9,110 nt of DNA from Clostridiales bacterium UBA1446 (GCA_002329245.1 DCTG01000014.1:4086-13195); one strand, 5' to 3'; shown: positions 1 through 7,280, counted from the first letter of the stretch. Program-made: numbers and translations. Notes: generated by a model not told the origin, from the letters alone.

Positions 1-161
1 ATCTCGCCTATGTCAAATTCTTCTTCGAGCGCCATGCTGAGCTCGACAATATCTAATGAATCTGCGCCCAACGTTTCCTCAAAGGACGTATCCATTGTAA
101 TGCTTTCCGCATCAACGGAAAATTGTTCGGCAATCAGCTCACATAGTCTTTCGAAAATCAT
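1..161 (-). CDS. acpP: Acyl carrier protein, 5' part (cut by left edge)
   Basis: Acyl carrier protein carries growing fatty acyl chains as thioesters on a 4'-phosphopantetheine arm in the cytoplasm and serves fatty acid synthesis and acyl transfer to phospholipids. The first 53 residues are visible, about two thirds of a normal ACP of about 75 to 80 residues. The family signature [11 protein letters not shown] is present, with Ser35 of the DSL motif as the expected phosphopantetheine attachment site. The following acidic helix (MALEEEFDI) is also typical. The ATG start is supported by an AGGAG sequence at 170-174, eight bases upstream. The gene follows plsX in the same direction but has its own strong promoter in the gap. 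PlsX uses acyl-ACP as substrate, so the pairing makes functional sense. The C-terminal end lies outside the window. The motif makes the identification secure. Confidence 0.96.
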   Translation of the reverse strand, partial: MIFERLCELIAEQFSVDAESITMDTSFEETLGADSLDIVELSMALEEEFDIGE

Positions 162-227
162 TGTTCCAACTCCTATCAGAAGGTAGGTTCCGGAAAGGAA
201 GGATATACCCCCGTCCGTCCCAGTAAA

Positions 228-256
228 ATAATATTCAGAAACATACGCAGTGTCAA
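228..256 (-). promoter_or_regulatory. Sigma-A type promoter for acpP
   Basis: On the minus strand a perfect -35 box TTGACA (251-256) is followed by a 17-base spacer and a near-perfect -10 box TATTAT (228-233). It lies in the 103-base gap between plsX and acpP, starting nine bases after the plsX stop codon. Transcription would start near 219-222, giving an acpP leader of about 60 bases that begins G-rich and ends with an AGGAG ribosome binding site. Box quality, spacing and position together make this the best promoter in the window. I see no FapR-like or FabT-like operator palindrome overlapping it. Confidence 0.85.
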
Positions 257-264
257 CTGTTTTT

Positions 265-1308
265 TCAATTGTTTGTTAGGTTCTCCTCCTCGGCGGAAAT
301 ATGCATAAAATCGATATTTTCCGAGATATCGTCAATCAGGCCTGAACTGGCGCAGAGCATTGCCTGCCGGATTGCGTTTCTGATTGCGTATTGGTCGCTC
401 GATCCGTGGGCCTTAATGACCGGCCTGGAGATTCCAAGCAGGGCCGTGCCGCCTACCTCGCGGGAATCGAGCTTCTGCCGGAAGGCTTTCACTTCGTTTC
501 GCAGCAGACAGGCGCTGAGTTTTGTTTTCCAGTTATGCATAAAGATATTCCGCAGCTCTCCGGAAAAGAACAGGCCGGCGCCTTCGAACGTTTTTAAAAA
601 GATATTGCCCGTAAAGCCGTCGGTTACAATCACGTCGACATGGCCTAAAATCGCCTCACGCCCTTCGATGTTTCCGGTGAAATGAATCCTCCCTTCCTGG
701 TCCGCCTTTTTGAGCTGGGCGTAAGTAAGCTGCCGAAGCTGCGTTCCTTTTCCCTCCTCGGTGCCGATATTCAGCAGCCCGACGCGCGGTTCGGGCCGGC
801 GCAGCACACGTTCGGCATAAAAGCTTCCCATGAATGCAAACTGCAGAAGATGTTCCGGCGTGCTCTCCACGTTAGCCCCGCAATCGATCAAAACGGCCCC
901 GTCTTTCGCTGTCGGGATAACCGGCGCGAGGGCGGCCCGTCTGATGCCGCGTATACGCTTCACCATCAGGGTGGAGGCGGAGAGCAGGGCGCCTGTGCTT
1001 CCCGCGGAAACGACGGCGTCTCCCTGGCCGTCCCGAAGCATTCCAAGCGCAACGGTCAGGGATGAATTTTTCTTTTCTTTAAACGCGGTGGAAGGATTGT
1101 CGTCCATTTCCACCACCTGATCGGCATGGGCGATTTCCACGCCTGCCGGAAGTGACTTCATACCGTCTGCTTCAAGAATACGCATCAGGTCGCCCCCCCG
1201 AGCGACCAATATCACTTCGCAGCCGAAGTCCGCTGCCGCCTGCAAAGCCCCCCGGACGGCGGCGCCCGGCGCATTGTCGCCGCCCATGGCGTCTACTATA
1301 ATCTTCAC
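265..1308 (-). CDS. plsX: Phosphate acyltransferase PlsX
   Basis: PlsX converts acyl-ACP and phosphate to acyl-phosphate, the acyl donor that PlsY uses to start phosphatidic acid synthesis. It acts at the inner face of the membrane as a peripheral protein. At 347 residues it has the usual family length. Conserved blocks appear in order: [10 protein letters not shown] (5-14), [15 protein letters not shown] (70-84), SAGSTGALL (101-109), DCGAN (142-146), NIGTEEGKG (180-188), GNIEGRE (212-218), [12 protein letters not shown] (228-239) and KAHGSS (299-304). The start is GTG: an ATG two bases upstream is out of frame and meets TGA at once. A GAGGGG sequence at 1315-1320 is well placed for the GTG. 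The gene lies 36 bases after trmFO with no evident terminator or promoter between, so it is probably co-transcribed with trmFO. It is followed by the acpP promoter. Identification is secure. Confidence 0.97.
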   Translation of the reverse strand: MKIIVDAMGGDNAPGAAVRGALQAAADFGCEVILVARGGDLMRILEADGMKSLPAGVEIAHADQVVEMDDNPSTAFKEKKNSSLTVALGMLRDGQGDAVVSAGSTGALLSASTLMVKRIRGIRRAALAPVIPTAKDGAVLIDCGANVESTPEHLLQFAFMGSFYAERVLRRPEPRVGLLNIGTEEGKGTQLRQLTYAQLKKADQEGRIHFTGNIEGREAILGHVDVIVTDGFTGNIFLKTFEGAGLFFSGELRNIFMHNWKTKLSACLLRNEVKAFRQKLDSREVGGTALLGISRPVIKAHGSSDQYAIRNAIRQAMLCASSGLIDDISENIDFMHISAEEENLTNN

Positions 1309-1320
1309 ATTGTTCCCCTC
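1306..1320 (-). promoter_or_regulatory. plsX ribosome binding site and GTG start with an overlapping ATG-TGA
   Basis: A GAGGGG Shine-Dalgarno sequence (1315-1320) stands six bases before GTG (1306-1308). The last two bases before the GTG create ATGTG, so an ATG at 1308-1310 reads directly into TGA, a minimal start-stop pair out of frame with plsX. Only the GTG opens the conserved N-terminus ([11 protein letters not shown]), which decides the start. Confidence 0.8.
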
Positions 1321-1347
1321 TTTCTCTTACGGAATACCCCTCTCTTA
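1315..1347 (-). repeat. Duplicated TAAGAGA...GGGG motif between trmFO and plsX
   Basis: Two imperfect direct copies lie in the 36-base gap: TAAGAGAGGGG (1337-1347), whose TAA is the trmFO stop codon, and TAAGAGAAAGAGGGG (1315-1329), which holds the plsX ribosome binding site. They differ by a four-base AAGA insertion and are seven bases apart. The upstream copy is also purine-rich and looks like a second Shine-Dalgarno sequence. The repeat is visible directly; any role is inference. Confidence 0.6.
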
Positions 1348-2688
1348 TGAAAAAGCCCCTCCGTTTTCTCCGGATTGCGCCAGAAGGGCACGGATTTGAT
1401 CCACCACTTCAAGCGCTCTTTTTGCAAGCTCCTGGTTTTTGTTTCGTTTGCCCCTGACCCGATATGACAAAGGCGGTATAATGCCGAAATTGACGTTCAT
1501 AGGCTGAAAAAGGTTTACGGAGGAATCGCTGACATAAGCCGCCAGAGCGCCGATTGCGGTTTCCTGGGGGAAATTGATCGGCGGCAGGCCAAGCTGCCTT
1601 TGCGCCAGTTCAAGCCCGGCTAAGAGACCGGACGCCGCGGACTCCACATAGCCTTCCACTCCGGTGATCTGCCCCGCGAAGGTGAGGCGCGGATCCTGCC
1701 GCACCTGATAATACCGGTTTAAAATCCGGGGAGAATCAAGATAGGTGTTCCGGTGCATCACGCCGAAACGGACAAATTCAGCCTCCCGAAGCGCCGGGAT
1801 CATAGAAAATACCCGCTTCTGTTCGGGAAAGCGAAGATGGGTCTGAAAGCCGACCAAATTGTAAATGCTGCCCTGCGCATTGTCCCGCCGCAGCTGGACA
1901 ACCGCATACGGAAGCTGCCCCGTCCGGGGGTCGGGAAGCCCGACCGGTTTTAACGGTCCAAAGCGCATCGTATCCTCGCCCCGCCTTGCCATCACCTCAA
2001 TCGGCATGCAGCCCTCAAAGACCTCGCTGTCCTCAAATCCGTGCACTTGCGCCTGCTCGGCGCCGGCAAGCGCCTGCCGGAACGCACGGTATTCCGCCTC
2101 GTTGAGCGGACAATTGATGTAGTCCGGCGTCCCCCGTCCGTAGCGGGAGGCGAAATAGGCATGGTCAAGATCGATGCTTTCAAATGTGACAAGCGGCGCC
2201 GCCGCATCGTAAAAATACAGGTAACCATGTCCGCCCAAATGGGTTTGAATCGCCTGGGCAAGGGGATCGGAGGTCAGCGGTCCGGTGGCGACGACGACGT
2301 TTCCTTCGGGGGGAAGCTGGGTGACCTCGCCGGGAACGACCGTAATATTCGGATGGGAGCGGATTTTTTCCGTCACCAGCTCGGAAAAGGCTTCCCGGTC
2401 CACGGCAAGCGCGCCGCCGGCGTCCACGCGGGTCCTGTTGGCGCAGGACAGAATCAGGGAACCAAGCCGACGGAGTTCTTCCTTTAAAAGGCCGACCGCG
2501 TTCTCCGGACGGTCGCCCCGAAAGGAATTGGAACAGACCAGCTCGGCATAGCCGTCGCTCCGGTGCGCCGGCGTGCGGCGCTCCGGCTTCATTTCCCGCA
2601 GCAGAACGGGAATGCCCCGCTGCGCAAGCTGCCAGGCGGCCTCGCACCCGGCAAGACCCGCTCCGATGACAGTAATGTGTTCTTCCAT
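1345..2688 (-). CDS. trmFO: tRNA (uracil-54-C5)-methyltransferase, folate/FAD dependent
   Basis: TrmFO makes 5-methyluridine at position 54 in the T loop of tRNA, using methylenetetrahydrofolate as carbon donor and FADH2 as reductant. Many Firmicutes use it in place of the SAM-dependent TrmA. At 447 residues the length is normal. The N-terminal dinucleotide-binding fold shows GAGLAGCEAAWQLA (9-22). CSNSFRGD (52-59) holds Cys52, and EGCMPIEVMA (225-234) holds Cys227; these match the two cysteines (53 and 226) studied in the Bacillus subtilis enzyme. FAGQITGVEGYVES (337-350) and FQPMNVNFG (394-402) are typical C-terminal blocks. The ATG is chosen because it opens directly onto the flavin fold; a GAGG (2700-2703) lies 11 bases upstream, slightly far. 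The gene follows topA by 26 bases, an order common in Firmicutes, and is probably read from the same transcript. Confusion with MnmG is unlikely given the length and the CSNS motif. Confidence 0.96.
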   Translation of the reverse strand: MEEHITVIGAGLAGCEAAWQLAQRGIPVLLREMKPERRTPAHRSDGYAELVCSNSFRGDRPENAVGLLKEELRRLGSLILSCANRTRVDAGGALAVDREAFSELVTEKIRSHPNITVVPGEVTQLPPEGNVVVATGPLTSDPLAQAIQTHLGGHGYLYFYDAAAPLVTFESIDLDHAYFASRYGRGTPDYINCPLNEAEYRAFRQALAGAEQAQVHGFEDSEVFEGCMPIEVMARRGEDTMRFGPLKPVGLPDPRTGQLPYAVVQLRRDNAQGSIYNLVGFQTHLRFPEQKRVFSMIPALREAEFVRFGVMHRNTYLDSPRILNRYYQVRQDPRLTFAGQITGVEGYVESAASGLLAGLELAQRQLGLPPINFPQETAIGALAAYVSDSSVNLFQPMNVNFGIIPPLSYRVRGKRNKNQELAKRALEVVDQIRALLAQSGENGGAFS

Positions 2689-2707
2689 GTAATTTTGTTC
2701 CTCAATG

Positions 2708-2727
2708 AAAGGGCTTATTCAGCCTTT
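2708..2727 (-). other. Small hairpin over the topA stop codon
   Basis: On the transcript, AAAGGCU (2721-2727) can pair with AGCCCUUU (2708-2715), giving seven base pairs with one bulged C and a five-base loop. The topA stop codon (2715-2717) falls in the loop and 3' arm. Only UUU, inside the stem, precedes CAUUGAGG, so it is not a classic intrinsic terminator. It may simply slow ribosomes or protect an RNA end between topA and trmFO. Pairing was judged by eye. Confidence 0.4.
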
Positions 2728-5069
2728 GGTGTCTGTGTGCCTTTTTCCAAGGCGCTTGTCTTGCTGGAACTCCGCTTTGCCGCGGTTTTCTTTCCGGAAG
2801 CGCTCGTCGAAGCCGTTTTCTTTGCTCCGGATTTCGAAGCGGAAGAGGATTTTGCCGCTGTTTTCTTAGTTCCGGCTTTTTTTGAAGAGGCGGCTTTTTT
2901 CCCGTCCTCTTTCCGAGATGCTTCTTCAGCCTGTCCGCTCGGCTCGCCGGAAGCTGTTTTTTTCTTATAGCCCCGTTTCTCCTCGGGTACAAATCGGTCG
3001 CAGGCTTCGTTGATGCAGAAGGGACGTTTGGAGCCCCGCCCAGAGAGCTTGAACATGGTTTTACCGCAGGAGGGGCAGGTTTCCTCAACCGGGACGTCCC
3101 AGGTCATGAACCCGCAGTCCGCGCCCTTTTCACAGGCATAATAGGCAAAGCCGCGTTTGGAGGTCTTTTTCAGAATCCGGCCGCCGCACCGGGGGCACTT
3201 CCCCGGCATTTCCACTACGATGGGCTTGGTAAAGGTGCATTCGGGGAAACCCGGACAGGCCAAAAACCGCCCAAAACGGCCGCTTTTGAACACCATCCGC
3301 CGTCCGCAGACATCGCAGATTTCGTTGCTGACCTCGTCCGGCACCTTAATCCGTTCCCCGTTCAGGTCGCGCTCCGCCTGCTCCAAGGCGCTGGAAAAGT
3401 CTTTATAGAAGTCTGCGAGCAGAGATTTCCATGCTTCGCTTCCGGATTCCACATCGTCAAGTTTTTCTTCCAATCGGGCGGTAAAATCCGGATCCACGAT
3501 CTGTGAAAATTTATCCTTCATCAGGCCGTTCACAACTTCCCCCAAGGGAGTTGGGCGCAGGGATTTTCCTTCTTTCACCACGTATTCGCGGTCTAAAATG
3601 GTCGACACGATGGGCGCGTAGGTGGACGGGCGGCCGATCCCGCGCTCTTCCAGGGCGCGTATCAGCGTGGCTTCCGTATACCGGGCGGGCGGCTGCGTAA
3701 ATTTCTGCTCGTGCTTTAATTCGGCGAGGGAAAGAGATTCTCCTTCGCGCAGGTCGGGCAGGGGGGACTGCCGCTCTTCCTGGTCGTCGTCGCGGCTTTC
3801 CTCATATACCGCTATGAAGCCGGCAAACTTAAGCGTTGCGTTGTTGGCGCGAAATACATATCCCCCGGAGATTACGTCGATGCTGATGTTGTCATAGACG
3901 GCGGCGGCCATCTGGCTGGCTACGAAACGGCCCCATATGAGCTTGTAAAGCTTAAACTGTTCTTTCGTGAGGTCTTTTTTGATCTCTTCCGGAACCAAAA
4001 AGACATTGCTTGGCCGGATGGCCTCGTGCGCGTCCTGCGCGTTCGATTTTGTTTTGAATCGGCGCGGTTTTCCGGGATAATACCGCTCGCCGTACTGCTT
4101 GACGATAAACTCCTTGGCGCTTGTGAGCGCCTCTTCCGAGAGGCGGAGAGAGTCGGTGCGCATGTAGGTAATAAGACCGACGGTGCCTTCCCCGGTAATA
4201 TCCACGCCCTCGTAAAGCTGCTGCGCCACCGACATCGTAAGACGGGGCGGCATGCCGAGCTTTCGGGATGCCTCCTGCTGAAGGGTAGAGGTGATGAACG
4301 GAGGCGCCGGGGTCCGTTCCTTTTCCTTTTTGACGATGCTTTTCACCGAGAAGGGGCTGTTTTTTACAGCGTTCATTACCGCTTGCGTCTCCGCTTCGCT
4401 GCCCAACTCCATTTTTTTCTTCTCGGTGCCGTGAAACTGCGCCGTAAAGGAGCCGGCATTCGGCGCGATGCGGTCCAACAGCGCCTGCAGCTGCCAGTAT
4501 TCTTTCGGCTGGAAAGCTCTGATTTCTTCCTCCCGCTCCACAACGAGACGGGCCGCCACCGATTGTACCCGTCCGGCGGAAAGCCCCTGGCGGATTTTAC
4601 GCCAGAGAAGGGGAGAGAGGCGATAGCCCACGATCCGGTCAAGGATTCTGCGCGCCTGCTGCGCGTCCACCAAGTTCTGATCAATATGTCGGGGCGCTTC
4701 GATGCTTTCGGTTACCACTTTCCTGGTGATTTCCTGGAATGTGACGCGAAGTGCCTTTTCCTCCGGGAGATCGAGCAGCTCTTTCAGGTGCCAGGAGATT
4801 GCCTCTCCTTCGCGGTCGGGGTCGGTTGCCAAATAGACGCGTTCGCTGTGCTTCGCGGCGTCGCGCAGTTCGTTGATAACCGCTTCCTTCCCCTTGATCG
4901 GCTGATAGTCCGGCTCAAATCCGTGCTCTAAGTCCACGCCTAATTTGCTTTTCGGCAGATCGCGGACATGGCCCATCGACGCTTTGACCTGAAAGCTGTT
5001 TCCTAAATATTTTCCAATGGTCTTGGCTTTTGCCGGTGATTCCACAATGACCAGATTTTTTTTCGCCAT
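2715..5069 (-). CDS. topA: DNA topoisomerase I (type IA)
   Basis: TopA relaxes negatively supercoiled DNA by cutting and passing single strands, limiting excess supercoiling behind RNA polymerase. The 784-residue protein shows all expected parts. A TOPRIM domain at the N-terminus has Glu10 and the DPDRE motif with Asp83 and Asp85 for metal binding. GLITYMRTDS (298-307) holds the catalytic Tyr302. Three C-terminal four-cysteine zinc ribbons lie at Cys585/588/605/611, Cys625/628/646/652 and Cys665/668/685/690. Beyond these, residues 699-784 form a lysine-, alanine- and serine-rich tail that is longer than in many family members. The ATG start gives the standard MAKKNLVIVESPAKAKTI opening, with GGAGG at 5074-5078 four bases upstream. 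It lies between dprA and trmFO, the usual Firmicute order, with a 75-base gap from dprA that holds a hairpin. Identification is secure. Confidence 0.98.
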   Translation of the reverse strand: MAKKNLVIVESPAKAKTIGKYLGNSFQVKASMGHVRDLPKSKLGVDLEHGFEPDYQPIKGKEAVINELRDAAKHSERVYLATDPDREGEAISWHLKELLDLPEEKALRVTFQEITRKVVTESIEAPRHIDQNLVDAQQARRILDRIVGYRLSPLLWRKIRQGLSAGRVQSVAARLVVEREEEIRAFQPKEYWQLQALLDRIAPNAGSFTAQFHGTEKKKMELGSEAETQAVMNAVKNSPFSVKSIVKKEKERTPAPPFITSTLQQEASRKLGMPPRLTMSVAQQLYEGVDITGEGTVGLITYMRTDSLRLSEEALTSAKEFIVKQYGERYYPGKPRRFKTKSNAQDAHEAIRPSNVFLVPEEIKKDLTKEQFKLYKLIWGRFVASQMAAAVYDNISIDVISGGYVFRANNATLKFAGFIAVYEESRDDDQEERQSPLPDLREGESLSLAELKHEQKFTQPPARYTEATLIRALEERGIGRPSTYAPIVSTILDREYVVKEGKSLRPTPLGEVVNGLMKDKFSQIVDPDFTARLEEKLDDVESGSEAWKSLLADFYKDFSSALEQAERDLNGERIKVPDEVSNEICDVCGRRMVFKSGRFGRFLACPGFPECTFTKPIVVEMPGKCPRCGGRILKKTSKRGFAYYACEKGADCGFMTWDVPVEETCPSCGKTMFKLSGRGSKRPFCINEACDRFVPEEKRGYKKKTASGEPSGQAEEASRKEDGKKAASSKKAGTKKTAAKSSSASKSGAKKTASTSASGKKTAAKRSSSKTSALEKGTQTPKAE
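2718..2975 (-). other. Region coding the basic low-complexity tail of TopA
   Basis: This segment encodes residues 699-784 of topoisomerase I. By count it holds 20 lysines and 3 arginines against 7 acidic residues, a net charge near +16, with alanine, serine and threonine making up much of the rest. KKTA occurs three times, at 735-738, 750-753 and 760-763, each within a short Gly/Ser-spaced unit. Such tails resemble histone H1-like basic tails and are likely disordered. Lysine-rich C-terminal tails on mycobacterial topoisomerase I are known to aid DNA binding and processivity; the same role here is inference. Confidence 0.8.
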
Positions 5070-5082
5070 AGATCCTCCATAA

Positions 5083-5120
5083 ACAAAACCGGAAGGGCGC
5101 GGAGCGCTGATCGGTTTCGT
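5083..5120 (-). other. Hairpin in the topA leader between dprA and topA
   Basis: On the transcript, ACGAAACCG (5112-5120) can pair with CGGUUUUGU (5083-5091), giving nine pairs including one G-U. The 20-base loop holds a further GCGC-UCC-GCGC mini-stem (5097-5107). The 3' arm ends four bases before the topA Shine-Dalgarno sequence (5074-5078). The U residues are mostly inside the stem, so termination would be weak; an effect on translation or RNA stability is equally possible. I see no convincing promoter in the 75-base gap. Pairing was judged by eye. Confidence 0.45.
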
Positions 5121-5144
5121 CTCTTATTTTCAAGGTGAGATAAT

Positions 5145-6413
5145 TCAGCCGGGCATATCCTCGCCGCTGTCGTCGGCCCCTCTCAGCTTTACAAGGGACT
5201 CGAACCGTTTTCCTTCGTGCTGGCGCACGAAGCCCCGCATCTCAAGAATCGTCAGCGCGGAGAGCACCCGGCGGGCGGGAATCTGCGCGGAATCGATCAG
5301 ATTGTCCACGTGGAGCAAACGCCGATCAAGGTGGAAAAGGATCTTCCGTTCGTCGTCCGTAAAAGAGGCGCCTTGTTCTTGAAGGTCAATATAAGCTTTG
5401 CCGGTTGTCTTGTCAACCTCTTTTTCTCGGTTCTCCTGCTTATCGTTCAGGGCGGCGGCGGGGGAAGGAGTGCCCTGCGGGGAGGAAAGCGCGGGGGCCG
5501 GCAACACCTGTCCGGCCTTTGAATATGCTATTTTATGAGGATAAAGTGCGGCGTATTCACGCAGAACGTCCCACCCGTCGGTGACGAGCGCGGCAGCCCC
5601 GTCGCGGATCAAAGCGTTCGTTCCGGCGGAAAGCGGAGCGTCGATGTTGCCCGGAACGGCAAAGACATCCCGGCCCTGTTCCAGCGCGTGGTCGGCCGTA
5701 ATCAGGGCGCCGCTGCGCCGAGCCGCCTCTATCACCAGCACGCCTGACGAAAGGCCGCTTATGATCCGGTTGCGCACGGGAAAATGCGCGCTGCGGGGCT
5801 CGGTGCCCGGAGGGTATTCGCTGATAAGCGCGCCCGCCGCCGCAACGTCCTCAAAGAGAAATCGGTTTTCGCGCGGATATACCACGTCGATTCCGCCGCC
5901 CAAGACGGCGGCAACCTGTCCTCCCGCTTTCAGCGCGCCGGTGATGGCTGCGGTATCGATTCCGCGGGCAAGTCCGGAGAGAACAAGGGCGCCGCAGCTT
6001 GCAATCTGGTAGGACAGGCGCTGCGCGCAAAGCTGCCCGTAAGCGGAGCAGCCGCGGCTGCCCACGACGGCGACGGCGACCTCCTCGTCAAAGTCGGGAA
6101 ACCGTCCCTTTACATAGAGCAGGGAAGGAGGGTTGTAAATGTGCTTCAGGCGGTTGGGATATTCCGCGTCCCGGAGCGTAATGATCCGGATGCGGAGCCG
6201 CTCGCAGGCCTCCAAAATCTGTTCCGGCCGGGTAAGGTCACGGTCCTCCAAGGCGGCGCGCTCCGCGGGACTGAGCCCGGCCAGCTCATATTCCCGAAGA
6301 TCCGCGTAAAAAGCGTCCTCGGGCGTTCCGAAGTACTCCAAGATCTTGCGCTGGGCGGCTCCGGCGAAATTGCGCCGCGTGGCCAGCCAGAGCCAGTATT
6401 TCAGGGATGCCAT
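5145..6413 (-). CDS. dprA: DNA processing protein DprA (Smf)
   Basis: DprA binds incoming single-stranded DNA during natural transformation, protects it and loads RecA; it is also kept widely in bacteria not known to be competent. The 422-residue protein has an N-terminal helical region (1-100), a Rossmann-like DprA core (about 105-290) and a C-terminal winged-helix-like region (about 351-410). Core motifs are VAVVGSRGCSAYG (114-126), LSGLARGIDTAA (145-156), LGGGIDVVYPREN (171-183), HFPVRNRIISGLS (210-222), VIEAARRSGALITAD (227-241) and FAVPGNIDAPLSAGTN (251-266). The core and the C-terminal domain are joined by an unusually polar, proline- and charge-rich linker of about 55 residues (296-350). 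The ATG has a good GGAGG seven bases upstream. The gene begins 41 bases after the methyltransferase and precedes topA by 75 bases. Nothing else nearby concerns competence, so a transformation role in this organism is not shown. Confidence 0.96.
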   Translation of the reverse strand: MASLKYWLWLATRRNFAGAAQRKILEYFGTPEDAFYADLREYELAGLSPAERAALEDRDLTRPEQILEACERLRIRIITLRDAEYPNRLKHIYNPPSLLYVKGRFPDFDEEVAVAVVGSRGCSAYGQLCAQRLSYQIASCGALVLSGLARGIDTAAITGALKAGGQVAAVLGGGIDVVYPRENRFLFEDVAAAGALISEYPPGTEPRSAHFPVRNRIISGLSSGVLVIEAARRSGALITADHALEQGRDVFAVPGNIDAPLSAGTNALIRDGAAALVTDGWDVLREYAALYPHKIAYSKAGQVLPAPALSSPQGTPSPAAALNDKQENREKEVDKTTGKAYIDLQEQGASFTDDERKILFHLDRRLLHVDNLIDSAQIPARRVLSALTILEMRGFVRQHEGKRFESLVKLRGADDSGEDMPG

Positions 6414-6454
6414 ATAACCGCCTCCCGCTATAAACGAAAGGAATGCCCGACATC

Positions 6455-7240
6455 TTACCGTATCATTTCCCAGAGTATGAGCGCGGCCGCAACCGCGGCA
6501 TTGAGCGATTCGCTGCGTCCCGGCATCGGGATGCTGACCTTTCCCGCCGCATACGAGAGCATTTTCGGGCTGATGCCCCTGCCCTCGCTTCCGATGAGGA
6601 CGGCGGCGCTGCGCAGGGGAGCGTCCCGGATATCCAAGGCGTCCCCGCCGGGCATTGCGGCGAGAAGGGGGATGCCGGAGGCGTCCAAAATTTCCTTGAT
6701 TTCTTCCGGGCTGAGTTCCCGGAAGGGCTGGCGGAAGACGGAACCCATGGTGGCGCGGATGGTTTTGGGATTATAGGGATCGGCGCATCCCGGCAGCAAA
6801 AAGATGCCGTCGGCGTGGAATGCGTCCGCCGTGCGCAGGATGGTTCCAACGTTTCCCGGGTCCTGCACCCCGTCGAGTACAAGATAACGTCCGGGTTTCA
6901 GCGTGCCGGACGGCGGAGTGGGTTCCGGCATCCGGCAGGAAAAAAGTACGCCCTGGGGAGTCTCGGACGGCGAGATGGCGGACAGAAGCCCCGCGGGAAC
7001 CGACACGCGGCGAACCTCGTCCGGAAGAGGAGGAAGCGATGCGCCGTCTGCAAAGAGCAGGGCTGAAATTTCGGCGTCCGAGGACAGCGCTTCCGCAAGG
7101 AGCTTATACCCGTCGCAGAGAAATTCCCTTTGCTCCCGGCGGTAGGATTTCTGTTCGGCGAGTTTTTTCATGTGCCGTATGAGCGGGTTTTGTGCGCTGG
7201 TGATGCGCTGCGGCGCGGGGATTGGAGAGGACTTTAGCAT
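6455..7240 (-). CDS. SpoU/TrmH-family RNA 2'-O-methyltransferase
   Basis: This is a SAM-dependent RNA ribose methyltransferase of the SPOUT class, which forms a trefoil-knot dimer and usually acts on 23S rRNA or tRNA. From the chosen ATG it is 261 residues. Residues 12-100 form the N-terminal substrate-binding part (ITSAQNPLIRHMKKL, then GYKLLAEAL). The three SpoU motifs are VLDGVQDPGNVGTILRTADA (121-140), LIGSEGRGIS (215-224) and IPMPGRSESLNAAVAAALIL (237-256). The frame is open 54 codons further upstream, but that extension would overlap lysS, lacks family similarity and has no ribosome binding site. The chosen ATG has AGGTG at 7246-7250, five bases away. It resembles the YsgA and RlmB/TsnR-like group; the exact target nucleotide cannot be read from sequence, so no symbol is given. 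It lies between lysS and dprA, 86 bases after lysS across a hairpin. Confidence 0.93.
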   Translation of the reverse strand: MLKSSPIPAPQRITSAQNPLIRHMKKLAEQKSYRREQREFLCDGYKLLAEALSSDAEISALLFADGASLPPLPDEVRRVSVPAGLLSAISPSETPQGVLFSCRMPEPTPPSGTLKPGRYLVLDGVQDPGNVGTILRTADAFHADGIFLLPGCADPYNPKTIRATMGSVFRQPFRELSPEEIKEILDASGIPLLAAMPGGDALDIRDAPLRSAAVLIGSEGRGISPKMLSYAAGKVSIPMPGRSESLNAAVAAALILWEMIR

Positions 7241-7280
7241 AGTTTCACCTGACTTGGATGTGTTTGAAGCCTGAAACGGC

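Noticed and set aside
2563..2970. Plus-strand frame with repeated phenylalanine-rich AVFF/AFF units
   Set aside because: It is the complement of the lysine-rich topA tail: AAG/AAA-rich codons read as CTT/TTT on the other strand, giving phenylalanine repeats with no independent support.
4026..4931. A long open frame of 301 codons on the plus strand, opposite topA
   Set aside because: It lies wholly antisense to the strongly conserved TOPRIM and catalytic regions of topA and its translation shows no recognisable domain. Long antisense frames are expected in GC-rich coding sequence with biased codons.
6414..6454. Promoter or terminator in the gap before dprA
   Set aside because: The 41 bases hold a good GGAGG ribosome binding site but no paired -35/-10 boxes and no hairpin, so simple co-transcription is the better reading.
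5784..6776. A 330-codon open frame on the plus strand opposite dprA and the methyltransferase
   Set aside because: It spans the complement of two clearly conserved genes and the gap between them, has no family motifs, and its composition mirrors the opposite strand.
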